DNA of 22,285 bases from Euryarchaeota archaeon UBA102 (GCA_002509225.1 DAHL01000021.1:6311-28595), one strand, 5' to 3'. Shown: positions 6,700-15,906, counted from the first letter of the stretch. The notes: generated by a model not told the origin, from the letters alone. Program-made: numbers and translations.

Positions 6700-9600
6700 A
6701 TGATTAATCAGAAAAGATATCTTGCAATTTTAATAACGGGTTTACTTTTGTTTGTAAACGTAGTTGGTTTTGCTCATGGTGGGCACTATATTGAACGAGT
6801 TGTGAAAGATGATGGCTACCTTACTGAAATGGATCATTTTGGATTAGGAGTGCAAATTGGTGGTTTGAATTCGATTAAAATGTCGGATGTGAATGATGAC
6901 GGAAATATGGAGATAATCATAGGAAATAATGGTGGTTTTGTACATATATTACAATGGAATGATGAGTTAGAAAGTTATATCGAAGTTTTTCAAAGTAAGA
7001 GTTTAGGAGGAGGAATAAGAGGGATAGATACTGAAGATGTTGATGGGGTTTATGAAGGAGAAGATTGTATTGAAGATTGTAATGAAGAGATAATAATTAC
7101 TGCGAATTTTAACGATGGAAGTAACATAATTATGGTAATGGATGGGGTTACTTTTCAGGTTGAAGATGAATACACCAGTCTCGGTTTGATAATAGATGAT
7201 GAATCTGGTTCTGGTGGAAATGAAATGGCAACGAATGGTTTGATGGCAGGTTTAGTAGATGATATTGATGAGCCTGTTCTTGTTGTTGGATCTGAAAAGG
7301 GTAATGTTTGGATAATACCTGCGATGGAGCCTAATGAAAACAGAGATTTGAAAATAACTTGTGGTGAAGTATTACATAAGATAGAACTAGATGAATTGAA
7401 CTGGGAAAACAGCCCTGAAGGTGCATTCAAGAATGCTTGGTCTGTTACTTTGGGAGATTTTAATGGAGATGGAGATAATGAATTGGCTTTTGGCTCCAAA
7501 AACGGATATGTTGCAGTTGTAAATGATTTGGGAGATTATGATCCGAATAGTTGTACATATGTGAATGAGCCGGAATTAATCTGGTATTGTGATATAGATC
7601 AAATAGATGATGGAGGGGACTGTGCTCAGGGAAATAGCAATGATGGTCGTTCTTACTTGGTTTATGCGCATGATTTGAATCTTAATGGAATTGACGAATT
7701 GATAATGGCTATTGACGATGCATTCTACGTTGTTGTAGATGGTGATTTTGAAAATCCTCACTTCATAGATATCAATCAAGGATATGGTGTAGTTGCAGGA
7801 GATGTCTATACTCCTAATGATGGACAATTGCCTCAGATGGATGAAATTGTTGTTATGACTCAAGGTGGCTGGATTAACATTGTTCGAATGACTATGAGTG
7901 GTGGAGAACCTTCATTCGATATAATAAAAACATGGAATACAGGACCTGCTGGTAAAAGTTTAGGGACGTTAGAATCATCACCGGGCGGTGGTGTAGATAT
8001 AGAAATAATGGGCAATGGAGAAAGTAGAATAGTCCATGGTGGTGATTTGGGAGTGATTACATTATGGTCTCTAAAACAGTCTGATTTTTCTAATGAAGGT
8101 GCACCAGATATAATGTGGAGTTCTGATCCTGCTTTTGAAGGATTAGGAGCATACTCGTTGCCTGGTGGAAGGGCATGGTCAACAACTATTGCGAATATTG
8201 ATGATGACGAAAATATGGAGATTTTAGTTGGTTATGGTGGGGGTTTAACTGCGGAAAGTGGTGCCACCCATGGAAGAGTTGTTGCGTTTGATGGTGTTAA
8301 TAAAAACGTAGATTGGGTAAGTCCGATTTTAGAATGTTGTCCTAATGGAATAGAGGTTGTTAATCTTGATGCAGATTCAGATTTAGAGATTTTGATAGGG
8401 ACTGGGCAACTCGCACCTCAGAGACCGGTTGGTAACAATGAACAAGGGTTGGCTCTTGGTTACCTATATGTATTTGATAAAGACAGTGATGGGATATATT
8501 CAGAAACCGAAGCGCAAGCACGAATAACGGAGCAAGATGAGCTTGATGCTATACTTGGTTTATCTGTGGGTGAAACGGATGGGTCAACATATCCAGAAAT
8601 AATAGTCTCGACGTCGTATTATGCTCTGAGTCAATCAGAACAAACGCCACATGGGTATGTACATACTTATGGATTTGATGGCAACGGCTATGAGCAGGAA
8701 TGGAAAAGTTCTGATTTAGGTAATAATCCCTACAATGGATATTTGCGTGGGGCTGCTGCAGGAAATTTAGATGGTGACAGTCTAGATGAATTCGTAATAG
8801 GGACTGAAAGAGGTAAGGTAATCGTATTTGAAAAAAGTGGTAGTGAATATAGTAGAATTGATAAAAGTACTGGAATGAAAAAAACATATGGAATTGAGAT
8901 TGGAGATGTAAATGATGATGGAGATGTAGAAGTACTAGTTGGTACTTCTTTACCGAATTCGGGAGATGGAAATGCTAAAATTATTGTGTATAATTATAAT
9001 GGAAATGGATTAGAAGAAGATGATGAATTGACTATATCTGAGAGTGCGGGAACTTCATTGCATGGGGTCAAAATAGGAGACATAGATGAGGACTCTCAGC
9101 CAGAAGTAATATACGGCTCTAGTGGGGGTTTAATCAGAATACATGACCTAGTGATAGGGACTCAACAAGCAGATATACAGTCTGAAGGAAGTTCTCAACA
9201 TTTATCGAAAAATATAGGAGAATTTGGTGGAATTGATGTTGGCGATTTAGATGGTGATGAAACTCCTGATTTGGTATTTGGTAGTGGAAGTTATCTATGG
9301 ATATTTCAAGCAGGAGATGAACAAGACAGGCCCGATCTAATCATTGAAGAATTTAGTGTTGAAAAGTGGGAAGATGGTGAGGAAATAACAGAACTGGACG
9401 ATCTTCGTGTTCAGGTTAGGATTAGCAATACTTGGGAAGGAACAGCAACGGCAACGTATTGGGAATTACTGATAACTGATGGTGATCCTAGAGAAGGAGA
9501 CTATGCTACTTTGAAAAGTTATAGTTGTTGTGCAAATGAAAATGTTGATGAATCAATAGAAGTTGGTGAAACGTCGACGGAATATGAATTCAAAATACCG

Positions 9601-11127
9601 TATCAATACACTCAGCCAGGTAAGGAGGGCGATGATTATGAAAGGAAATATTATGCGTGGGTAACTACAGTTGTTCCAACAGAGACCATTAAAAATAATA
9701 ATTATGAAGAAAGAATAGTTGTCATTAAACCTGTTCCAAATGAAGCTCCTGTAGCTATTGCTGATCTTGAAAAAGATGTGGCGTGGGTGAATGAACAGGT
9801 ATATGTTCAAGCTGGAGACAGTTTTGATCCTTGTCCTGATGATGATTGTGAGTTTTCAGATACTAATGGCGAGGCTGATAGTTTAGATGGAGAGGCCGAT
9901 TTACAATATTTCTTCGACTATGGTAATGGATGGAATGGTCCTAGTAATTATCAATATGTTGTTTCCTTTGAGAGTCATGGAGAATATGAGATAAACATCA
10001 AAGTTAGGGATGAAAGAGGTAGTGAATCAGAGATAACCACTGTAATGTTAACTGTTAAACAAAACACTGCGCCAGAGGCCATATTGAAAGTAGTAGGTTC
10101 AACGACCATAACTGTTGGAGAGGATGTGGTATTTGATGTAAGTGAATCTAATGACCCAGATGGGCGATCTGATTTAGAATACAGAATTAAATTTGGAGAT
10201 GGGAGGGATTCGAATTGGTTTGAAAATGGTGAGAGTTCCATTTACATTTTCGAAAATGCTCAATTTAATCCAGAAACTGGCAATATGCAATCGGGAGATT
10301 CTGCAAAAGATAGTGATGGTAATTCTATCGTTCTAAGCATGAATAATGGTAAGCTTTATTCGAATTTAAACACCCAAAGTGGTTATTTCTATACAGTAGA
10401 AAGTGGGATGGAAATTTCGATGTATGATGCTATACTATTTGTCAGAGAAATGGAAAATTCATTCGGAGATGAAAATCTTCTTGATGGATTTTCTGAAATA
10501 GTGACGGTAAGTGTAGAGAGAGCAGCCAATAATAATCCAATAGCAGTGGCCAAAGCTGGTATTTTAGGTTCTAGTTTTTCAGAAGAGAATGGTACTTTTA
10601 ATGCTAAAACTGATGTGCTAATTACGTTTACAGCAGAGGGTTCTTTTGATCCTGATCAAGAAATAGATGGTGGGGAGTTAATTTATCACTGGGATTTGGA
10701 AGGACCGGTATCACCTAATATGTTGAATTTGGGCGATAAAGAAGATGATCGGAATTTTAATTTTGTTTTCACAGAACCTGGAACATACGTAGCAACTGTT
10801 AGTGTTTATGATGAGCGTGGAGGATCTAGTTCTAGTACAGTGACTGTTGTAATAGAAAAGAGTGCGACAGATATTGCTGGTGGATTAGGAATACCATCTT
10901 GGATTTTAGGTGTGATAGGGGGAATTATAGGATTATTGGCTGTTGCATTTGTCATAAGTAAAGCTGTTGGTGGACAAGATGAAGAAGAATATGATTTTGA
11001 AAGTGCAGGTGGGCCTGTAGAATTAGCATGTCCTAACTGTAATAGTGCTATTTCGATACATACAGATGTAAGACCGATTCAAGTTGGTTGTCCAGTTTGT
11101 TCCTCTCAATTTATAATAAGAGAGTAA
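6700..11127 (+). CDS. Large secreted FG-GAP/CARDB/PKD protein with membrane anchor and C-terminal zinc ribbon
   Basis: From the ATG at 6700 this is 1475 residues. An in-frame ATG at 6664 would add twelve, but the later start gives a compact signal peptide (MINQKRYLAILITGLLLF) and fits the TATA box at 6668. The signal lacks paired arginines, so Sec export is expected. Residues about 40-865 hold at least nine FG-GAP/VCBS-like repeats with calcium-binding Asp motifs, such as GDFNGDGDNELAFG, GNLDGDSLDEFVIG and GDLDGDETPDLVFG, typical of beta-propellers. A CARDB-like region follows (about 878-1010), then three PKD-like domains (about 1013-1120, 1122-1270, 1276-1387), of which the middle one is divergent. 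A membrane helix lies at about 1397-1423. The tail has two CPxC pairs, Cys1444/1447 and Cys1464/1467, forming a likely zinc ribbon on the cytoplasmic side. Function is unknown. Adhesion or polymer binding is inference. Confidence 0.8.
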   Translation: MINQKRYLAILITGLLLFVNVVGFAHGGHYIERVVKDDGYLTEMDHFGLGVQIGGLNSIKMSDVNDDGNMEIIIGNNGGFVHILQWNDELESYIEVFQSKSLGGGIRGIDTEDVDGVYEGEDCIEDCNEEIIITANFNDGSNIIMVMDGVTFQVEDEYTSLGLIIDDESGSGGNEMATNGLMAGLVDDIDEPVLVVGSEKGNVWIIPAMEPNENRDLKITCGEVLHKIELDELNWENSPEGAFKNAWSVTLGDFNGDGDNELAFGSKNGYVAVVNDLGDYDPNSCTYVNEPELIWYCDIDQIDDGGDCAQGNSNDGRSYLVYAHDLNLNGIDELIMAIDDAFYVVVDGDFENPHFIDINQGYGVVAGDVYTPNDGQLPQMDEIVVMTQGGWINIVRMTMSGGEPSFDIIKTWNTGPAGKSLGTLESSPGGGVDIEIMGNGESRIVHGGDLGVITLWSLKQSDFSNEGAPDIMWSSDPAFEGLGAYSLPGGRAWSTTIANIDDDENMEILVGYGGGLTAESGATHGRVVAFDGVNKNVDWVSPILECCPNGIEVVNLDADSDLEILIGTGQLAPQRPVGNNEQGLALGYLYVFDKDSDGIYSETEAQARITEQDELDAILGLSVGETDGSTYPEIIVSTSYYALSQSEQTPHGYVHTYGFDGNGYEQEWKSSDLGNNPYNGYLRGAAAGNLDGDSLDEFVIGTERGKVIVFEKSGSEYSRIDKSTGMKKTYGIEIGDVNDDGDVEVLVGTSLPNSGDGNAKIIVYNYNGNGLEEDDELTISESAGTSLHGVKIGDIDEDSQPEVIYGSSGGLIRIHDLVIGTQQADIQSEGSSQHLSKNIGEFGGIDVGDLDGDETPDLVFGSGSYLWIFQAGDEQDRPDLIIEEFSVEKWEDGEEITELDDLRVQVRISNTWEGTATATYWELLITDGDPREGDYATLKSYSCCANENVDESIEVGETSTEYEFKIPYQYTQPGKEGDDYERKYYAWVTTVVPTETIKNNNYEERIVVIKPVPNEAPVAIADLEKDVAWVNEQVYVQAGDSFDPCPDDDCEFSDTNGEADSLDGEADLQYFFDYGNGWNGPSNYQYVVSFESHGEYEINIKVRDERGSESEITTVMLTVKQNTAPEAILKVVGSTTITVGEDVVFDVSESNDPDGRSDLEYRIKFGDGRDSNWFENGESSIYIFENAQFNPETGNMQSGDSAKDSDGNSIVLSMNNGKLYSNLNTQSGYFYTVESGMEISMYDAILFVREMENSFGDENLLDGFSEIVTVSVERAANNNPIAVAKAGILGSSFSEENGTFNAKTDVLITFTAEGSFDPDQEIDGGELIYHWDLEGPVSPNMLNLGDKEDDRNFNFVFTEPGTYVATVSVYDERGGSSSSTVTVVIEKSATDIAGGLGIPSWILGVIGGIIGLLAVAFVISKAVGGQDEEEYDFESAGGPVELACPNCNSAISIHTDVRPIQVGCPVCSSQFIIRE

Positions 11128-11131
11128 TTTA

Positions 11132-11944
11132 ATGAATAGTAATTTGTTCTACGATAACGCGGTCTGCAACATTATGGGGATATTGAATATTACGCCCGAT
11201 TCATTTTTTGATGGGGGAGAATATAAGACTGTAGAAGAGGCTGTTAAACGCGCGATTAAGATGGTAGAAGAGGGGGCTAAAATAGTAGATATAGGTGGAG
11301 AATCGACGCGTCCAGGTTCAAAAGAAGTTTCTATTGAAGAGGAATTGAATAGAGTTATTCCAACCATTAAAGCAATTAAAAATCGATGCAGTGCAAATAT
11401 TTCTATTGATACAAAAAAGGTTGAAGTGGCGAAAAAAGCAATTGAAGTTGGAGCAGGTATGGTGAATGATGTGTCGGGATTAACTGATCCAGATATGGTT
11501 AAACTTGTATCTGAAAGTGGAGTGTATGTTGTAATAATGCATATGCAAGGAACTCCTACAGATATGCAAGACAAACCTCAATATGATAATGTTGTGAATG
11601 AGATAAGAAATTGGTTAAATGACCGGGTCGAAAATGCAATTAAGAATGGAATAGAAAAAGAGAAGATTTTGATTGATCCTGGAATCGGTTTTGGTAAAAC
11701 TTTGGAGCACAATTTAGAGATTTTAAAAAGAATAAATGAATTTGTTGGTATTGCTGGAGGTGTGATGGTGGGTGCAAGTAGGAAATCGTTTATTGAACAT
11801 CTCAGTGGTGCAAAACCTGAAGAAAGATTAGGTGGTAGTTTGTCTGCTGCAGTTGTGAGTGCCTTATCTGGTGTAGATATAATTAGAGTACATGATGTTA
11901 AAGAAAGTAAACAAGCAATAGATTTGGTAAACGCGATTCGTTAA
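11132..11944 (+). CDS. folP: Dihydropteroate synthase
   Basis: This 270-residue TIM-barrel enzyme joins 6-hydroxymethyl-dihydropterin diphosphate to p-aminobenzoate in folate (or related pterin) synthesis. The family motifs are all present in order: MGILNITPDSFFDGG near the N-terminus, IVDIGGESTRPGS, SIDTKKVEVAKKA, NDVSGL, VIMHMQGTP, LIDPGIGFGKTLEHN, VGASRKSF and the C-terminal RVHDV. The length is normal. The start lies four bases after the stop of the surface-protein gene. A TTTATAAT at 11110-11117 is only about 19 bases upstream of the ATG, so it is uncertain whether folP has its own promoter or is co-transcribed. It converges on valS, with four bases between the two stops. Confidence 0.96.
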   Translation: MNSNLFYDNAVCNIMGILNITPDSFFDGGEYKTVEEAVKRAIKMVEEGAKIVDIGGESTRPGSKEVSIEEELNRVIPTIKAIKNRCSANISIDTKKVEVAKKAIEVGAGMVNDVSGLTDPDMVKLVSESGVYVVIMHMQGTPTDMQDKPQYDNVVNEIRNWLNDRVENAIKNGIEKEKILIDPGIGFGKTLEHNLEILKRINEFVGIAGGVMVGASRKSFIEHLSGAKPEERLGGSLSAAVVSALSGVDIIRVHDVKESKQAIDLVNAIR

Positions 11945-11948
11945 CGTA

Positions 11949-14432
11949 TTATTCTAATTTATGCATGGAAATTAATGCTTGTTTGATCTGTTCTAAGGAA
12001 TCTGGAACGGTATGACCAGATATCGGTTCAGCCAATGAAGTTCCTGCGTCTTTCTTAGCTTTCCATACTAAAGAATTGAAATTGACTAGCGGTTCAGTCA
12101 TAGCAGTCCAAGACTCTGTTTCAGATATCGGAGCTAATGGGAAAGTATCGACATCTACTGCAGAATTGCCGTATAATGTTGTTGATAGATGATGTGTAAA
12201 AAATGGACATATTGGTGACAGTATTGACATTAAATCTCTAAAAATACGATGAAGGGTCCATGTGGCAGAAGAATCTCCACTATAGAGTCGTGTTTTGGCC
12301 ATTTCTAGCCAATGAGAAGCAAAAATACCAGTGCTGAATGTTTTGATTCCTTGAGCTGCTGTGTATATGTCTAAATCTGAATAGCCGGCCTTGGCTTTTT
12401 CGAGTAAGTTCGAAAATTCGGCCAAAATCCAACGGTCTTCATTTTCGAGATTAGCCGGTACTGTATCTAAATCGCCGTCGAAATCGAATTGAGAAGCGAA
12501 ACGCCCTACATTGAAGATTTTTGTTAGTATGCCGAAATAACGTGATTCGATTTGTTCTGGATTTATTTGGAAATCATCTCCAACTTGTGCATCGGCGGCT
12601 TTCCAAAATCTAAAGCATTCGGAGCCTATTTTCTTAGCTTGTAATGTTATTTGCTTACCTTCGGGACCCTTAACTTTCCATGAACCTGTACGCCCTTCTG
12701 CTCCACATTCTAAAACAGATTCGGCATCGATACCGTTGCCAAGGGATTTAGACATTTTACGCCCCCATGGATCCATACCTAAACCGTCAATCCAAACGTT
12801 GGCGAATCCTGGTTTATCGAGCAATAAAGTTGATTTTAAAAGAGTATAATACAACCAAGTACGGACTATTTCTTTTCCTTGTGGTCTAACCCCTGTGGGA
12901 AATGCTCTTTCGAACATTGTTGAGTTTGATAAATAGCCAGAAACGAATAAATTTGAATTGGAGGAATCCATCCAAGTGTCGAATACTTTTTCTTCGGGTT
13001 GTAAGGTGCCTAAGTCAGATTTTAAGTCCTCATAAGAACCATATTCTTCGCGAGTTTCACGATTCATAACAATAGAATCTTTTGGAGGATCGTCTTTCCA
13101 TGGCTGAGTATAAACGCCATGCGGAGGGACTATTACTTTAGTTCTATCTTCAGAGTACCATAAAGGTATTTCAGTATGATACCACCGACGGCGAGAAATT
13201 GGCCAATCGATTGTGATATTATCCATCCAATCTAATAGAAATTGTTTGTTACGATTAGGAACAAAATTAATCTCATTCGATAGTTCTTTCATCCTATCTT
13301 GAATGTGTGTTTGACGGACATACCATTCTTTTAGTAAAATGATTTCTACTGGATTTTTACCTCTTTCAGAAACTGGGATTTCTTGATCTCTTTCAACCAT
13401 AGATTCTATTCTATTCGAAGAATCTAAAATGTCGATGGCTTTCGTTCTTGCATCTATAACAGAAAGTCCTTCCAAGGGGCCGCCAATTTCTGTTATGTTA
13501 CCGGCTAAATCGATAGCTTGGAAAGGCGTTAATTCTAATTCTCGAAATACTGCGACGTCGTTTTGATCACCGAATGAACAAACCATCAACACACCTGAGC
13601 CGAAATCCATATTGACGCTTGGATGTGCCTTGACTTCTACAAATTTAGAACGAGAGGAGGTCTCGATTGGCAATTCCAAACTTTTGCCTATCAGATGTTG
13701 ATAACGGTCATCATCGGGATGTACAATTACAATGCCGCATGCGCAAATTAATTCTGGCCTAGTAGTAGAAATAATTACTGGTTCATGCTCGGAATTATTC
13801 TTGACAGACCAACGTACATCAACCAAATGGGTTTTGCGAGATACTCTCTCGACTTCAGCTTCAGCTATAGTTGTTCCTTCTATTGGATCATATAGGTTAG
13901 GGCGAAGTTCTTCGACTATATCTCCTCGTTTGAATAAATCAATAAAGATTGATTGTGTGATAGTTCTGTATTCTGGTGAATCTGTCAAATATTCGTTTTC
14001 ATAAGAACAGGACAGCCCTACACGTTTTGCGATATTGCGCATTTCTTGTGTATATTTTTCTATTTCTATTTTACATATTTCTAAAAATTCCGCGCGTTCA
14101 TATGTTTTCATTTTACGGCCGGTCTTTTTTTCTACTGTGAATTCGATATTGATACCATTTCGATCGACCCCCCATGGAAAATAAACTTCCTTTCCTATCA
14201 ATCTTTGACTGCGGGCGATTACATCAATCATAGAGTATTGAGCTACTGCTCCGATATGCCATCTTCCAGAAGGATATGGTGGTGGAGTATCTATAACAAA
14301 TAGTTCTTTTTTTGATTTTGAATCGAAACTGTAGCGGTCGTTATATTTTTTTTGATTTGAGAAATGCTCCTCTTGAATTTTCTTTTCTAAATCAATAGAC
14401 CAGCGCTTTTCCTGGATTTTTGGTTTTACCAT
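11949..14432 (-). CDS. valS: Valyl-tRNA synthetase
   Basis: An 827-residue class I aminoacyl-tRNA synthetase charging tRNA-Val. The catalytic domain starts with DTPPPYPSGRWHIGA (residues 48-62) and has KMSKS in the segment WGRKMSKSLGNGID at about residue 560. The CP1 editing domain shows TTRPELICACGIVIVHP and SGVLMVCSFGDQNDV. The latter FGD motif, with DTWMDSS, identifies ValRS rather than IleRS or LeuRS. The class I HIGH motif is HIGA here: the first His is kept, but the fourth position is Ala62. A helical anticodon-binding region follows. The protein is somewhat short because it ends soon after WKAKKDAG, without a long C-terminal coiled-coil arm. The gene is transcribed away from the thiolase gene. 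A TATA-like box about 30 bases upstream and the lack of a Shine-Dalgarno sequence suggest leaderless initiation. Confidence 0.94.
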   Translation of the reverse strand: MVKPKIQEKRWSIDLEKKIQEEHFSNQKKYNDRYSFDSKSKKELFVIDTPPPYPSGRWHIGAVAQYSMIDVIARSQRLIGKEVYFPWGVDRNGINIEFTVEKKTGRKMKTYERAEFLEICKIEIEKYTQEMRNIAKRVGLSCSYENEYLTDSPEYRTITQSIFIDLFKRGDIVEELRPNLYDPIEGTTIAEAEVERVSRKTHLVDVRWSVKNNSEHEPVIISTTRPELICACGIVIVHPDDDRYQHLIGKSLELPIETSSRSKFVEVKAHPSVNMDFGSGVLMVCSFGDQNDVAVFRELELTPFQAIDLAGNITEIGGPLEGLSVIDARTKAIDILDSSNRIESMVERDQEIPVSERGKNPVEIILLKEWYVRQTHIQDRMKELSNEINFVPNRNKQFLLDWMDNITIDWPISRRRWYHTEIPLWYSEDRTKVIVPPHGVYTQPWKDDPPKDSIVMNRETREEYGSYEDLKSDLGTLQPEEKVFDTWMDSSNSNLFVSGYLSNSTMFERAFPTGVRPQGKEIVRTWLYYTLLKSTLLLDKPGFANVWIDGLGMDPWGRKMSKSLGNGIDAESVLECGAEGRTGSWKVKGPEGKQITLQAKKIGSECFRFWKAADAQVGDDFQINPEQIESRYFGILTKIFNVGRFASQFDFDGDLDTVPANLENEDRWILAEFSNLLEKAKAGYSDLDIYTAAQGIKTFSTGIFASHWLEMAKTRLYSGDSSATWTLHRIFRDLMSILSPICPFFTHHLSTTLYGNSAVDVDTFPLAPISETESWTAMTEPLVNFNSLVWKAKKDAGTSLAEPISGHTVPDSLEQIKQALISMHKLE

Positions 14433-14458
14433 CTAATAGGGGAGTTCCTAGCCGTTGC

Positions 14459-14466
14459 ACATAAAG
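14459..14466 (-). promoter_or_regulatory. valS: TATA-like box for valS
   Basis: Read on the minus strand this is CTTTATGT, centred about 30 bases upstream of the valS start codon at 14432. With the box at 14488 it makes a compact divergent promoter region in the 88-base gap. Confidence 0.4.
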
Positions 14467-14487
14467 TTAATCTTAGAGACCGTAGGG

Positions 14488-14494
14488 CTTATAC
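14488..14494 (+). promoter_or_regulatory. TATA-like box for the thiolase gene
   Basis: CTTATAC, within GGGCTTATACG, is centred about 30 bases before the ATG at 14521. There is no Shine-Dalgarno sequence near that ATG, so a leaderless transcript is likely. Confidence 0.45.
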
Positions 14495-14520
14495 GTTAGA
14501 GTATCTGTTGACCGCTGTAG

Positions 14521-15696
14521 ATGGAAAATGACAACGACCCAGTCATTGTAAGTTATGCTCGGACACCTTTAGGAAAATATTTGGGTGGTCTGTCTAGCTT
14601 GAGTGCTCCTGAATTAGGTAGTTTTGCTATTAAAAAGGCGTTAGAGAAAATTGAAATGTCGGAAGAGGTTGTTGATGAGGTGCTTATGGGAAATGTGCTT
14701 CAAGCAGGAGTAGGGCAACATCCAGCAAGACAGGCAGCAATGGGAGCAGGCATACCTCTACATGTGGGGGCGACCACCATTAACAAAATGTGCGGATCTG
14801 GAATGAAGGCGTTGATGTTAGCTGCAAATTCAATACGTGTTAGAGAACATAATGTTGTGATTGCTGGTGGAATGGAATCTATGTCCAATGCATCATACCT
14901 AAAACCGAGAAATAAAGAAGGAAAGGTAGATGATTCGGTAAAATTCATAGATTCTATGTTAAGAGATGGTCTTTGCGACCCATATAATGGAGTGCATATG
15001 GCATCAACTGGAGATTTGATTGCTGAAAAAATGAATGTAACTAGAGAGGAATGTGATGAATTTGCTTATGAATCTCACATGAGAGCGAAAAAAGCATACG
15101 ATGAGGATTTGTTCAGACACACTGTTAGAGAGATAGAAGTTGAAGGAAATATCATAGGAAGTGATGAAGGAGTTAGAAGCGATACGAGTATTGAAAAATT
15201 AAATAAATTAAATGCGTTGTTTTCTAAAGATGGAGTCGTTACTGCTGGAAATGCATCTCAGATAACAGATGGAGGTGCCGTATGCATCGTAACTTCAAGA
15301 CAATTTGCTACCGATAATGGATTGAAAATAATTGCAGCTATAACTGGTCAGGCAGTTAGTGGGTGTGCTCCAATGGATGTAATGTATGCGCCTGTTCCTA
15401 CTGTAAAGCTTTTGTGGGAAAAAACTGGACACACGGAAAAGGATTATGATTTATATGAGCATAATGAAGCGTTTGCCTCTGCATCTTTAGCAGTAGCGAA
15501 AGAACTTGGGCTTTCTAGAGAGAAGCTTAATGTTTGGGGAGGTGCCATTGCACTAGGACATCCAATTGGTTGTTCAGGAGCGAGGATTGTGATGACTTTG
15601 ATTAGTTCCCTCAAAAATGCAGGCGGAAAAAGGGGTTTTGCAACTGCTTGCCTTGGGGGTGGCTTGGCAACTGCAATAGAGATTGAAATTGAATAA
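14521..15696 (+). CDS. Acetyl-CoA C-acetyltransferase (thiolase)
   Basis: This 391-residue protein is a type II thiolase, which reversibly condenses two acetyl-CoA into acetoacetyl-CoA or cleaves 3-ketoacyl-CoA. The nucleophilic cysteine is Cys91 in NKMCGSGMKA. The NEAFA motif, the catalytic His347 in ALGHPIGCSGARI and the second catalytic Cys377 in CLGGG are all present. This full set distinguishes it from archaeal SCP-x-type thiolases that accompany HMG-CoA synthase. Length and start are normal. Candidate roles are fatty-acid or short-chain acyl-CoA degradation, or a first step of the mevalonate pathway. The neighbours (valS and ribosomal genes) do not decide between these. It appears to be transcribed alone from its own promoter. 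Confidence 0.93.
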   Translation: MENDNDPVIVSYARTPLGKYLGGLSSLSAPELGSFAIKKALEKIEMSEEVVDEVLMGNVLQAGVGQHPARQAAMGAGIPLHVGATTINKMCGSGMKALMLAANSIRVREHNVVIAGGMESMSNASYLKPRNKEGKVDDSVKFIDSMLRDGLCDPYNGVHMASTGDLIAEKMNVTREECDEFAYESHMRAKKAYDEDLFRHTVREIEVEGNIIGSDEGVRSDTSIEKLNKLNALFSKDGVVTAGNASQITDGGAVCIVTSRQFATDNGLKIIAAITGQAVSGCAPMDVMYAPVPTVKLLWEKTGHTEKDYDLYEHNEAFASASLAVAKELGLSREKLNVWGGAIALGHPIGCSGARIVMTLISSLKNAGGKRGFATACLGGGLATAIEIEIE

Positions 15697-15731
15697 GGAA
15701 TTAGTTTATCGACGATGGTTCAACGGTAGCG

Positions 15732-15740
15732 CTTATATAC
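15732..15740 (+). promoter_or_regulatory. Candidate TATA box for the ribosomal protein operon
   Basis: CTTATATAC is the best TATA match in the spacer before uL3. It predicts a transcription start near 15762, giving a leader of about 155 bases. That contrasts with the leaderless arrangement suggested at the other promoters of this window. A weaker TTTATC at 15706-15711 could place the start nearer 15733. Confidence 0.45.
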
Positions 15741-15809
15741 ACTCCGCTTCTGCGACCGAACCGCGCACGGAGTAACCAGACATCTGGGGCAATAATCCCC
15801 GCATCTGGG
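15741..15809 (+). promoter_or_regulatory. GC-rich, foldable segment in the uL3 leader
   Basis: This stretch is about 60% G+C, far above its surroundings. It contains a helix ACTCCG (15741-15746) with CGGAGT (15768-15773), extended by TGCG with CGCA inside. A second helix pairs CCAGA (15776-15780) with TCTGG (15804-15808) and encloses GGGG (15786-15789) with CCCC (15797-15800). A competing hairpin CCAG-ACAT-CTGG (15776-15787) would exclude the second helix, made possible by the direct repeat CATCTGGG (15781-15788 and 15802-15809). It may be a regulatory leader of the ribosomal operon or a small RNA. It fits neither a tRNA nor 5S rRNA. The spacer 15810-15906 shows nothing else clear. Confidence 0.35.
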
Positions 15810-15906
15810 TTGATATTACAGCTCAGCATACTTGTCACGGTTGTTCTGATAAATGTGGTAACTACGCCGTTCTTTGTACTTGAAAGCGAGTGCTATAGAT
15901 TGGTTT

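Noticed and set aside
6700..6790. Twin-arginine signal on the surface protein, linking it to the neighbouring TatA-like gene
   Set aside because: The n-region has Lys-Arg (QKRY) but no paired arginines or SRRxFLK pattern; Sec export fits better.
11945..11948. Bidirectional terminator between folP and valS
   Set aside because: Only four bases separate the two stops and no hairpin or oligo-T tract is evident on either strand.
15712..15830. tRNA or 5S rRNA gene before uL3
   Set aside because: The stretch TGGTTCAACGGTAGC resembles a tRNA D-arm and CCGAAC resembles a 5S loop. However, there is no TTCRA T-loop, no matching acceptor stem, and no 5S helix II or helix I pairing.
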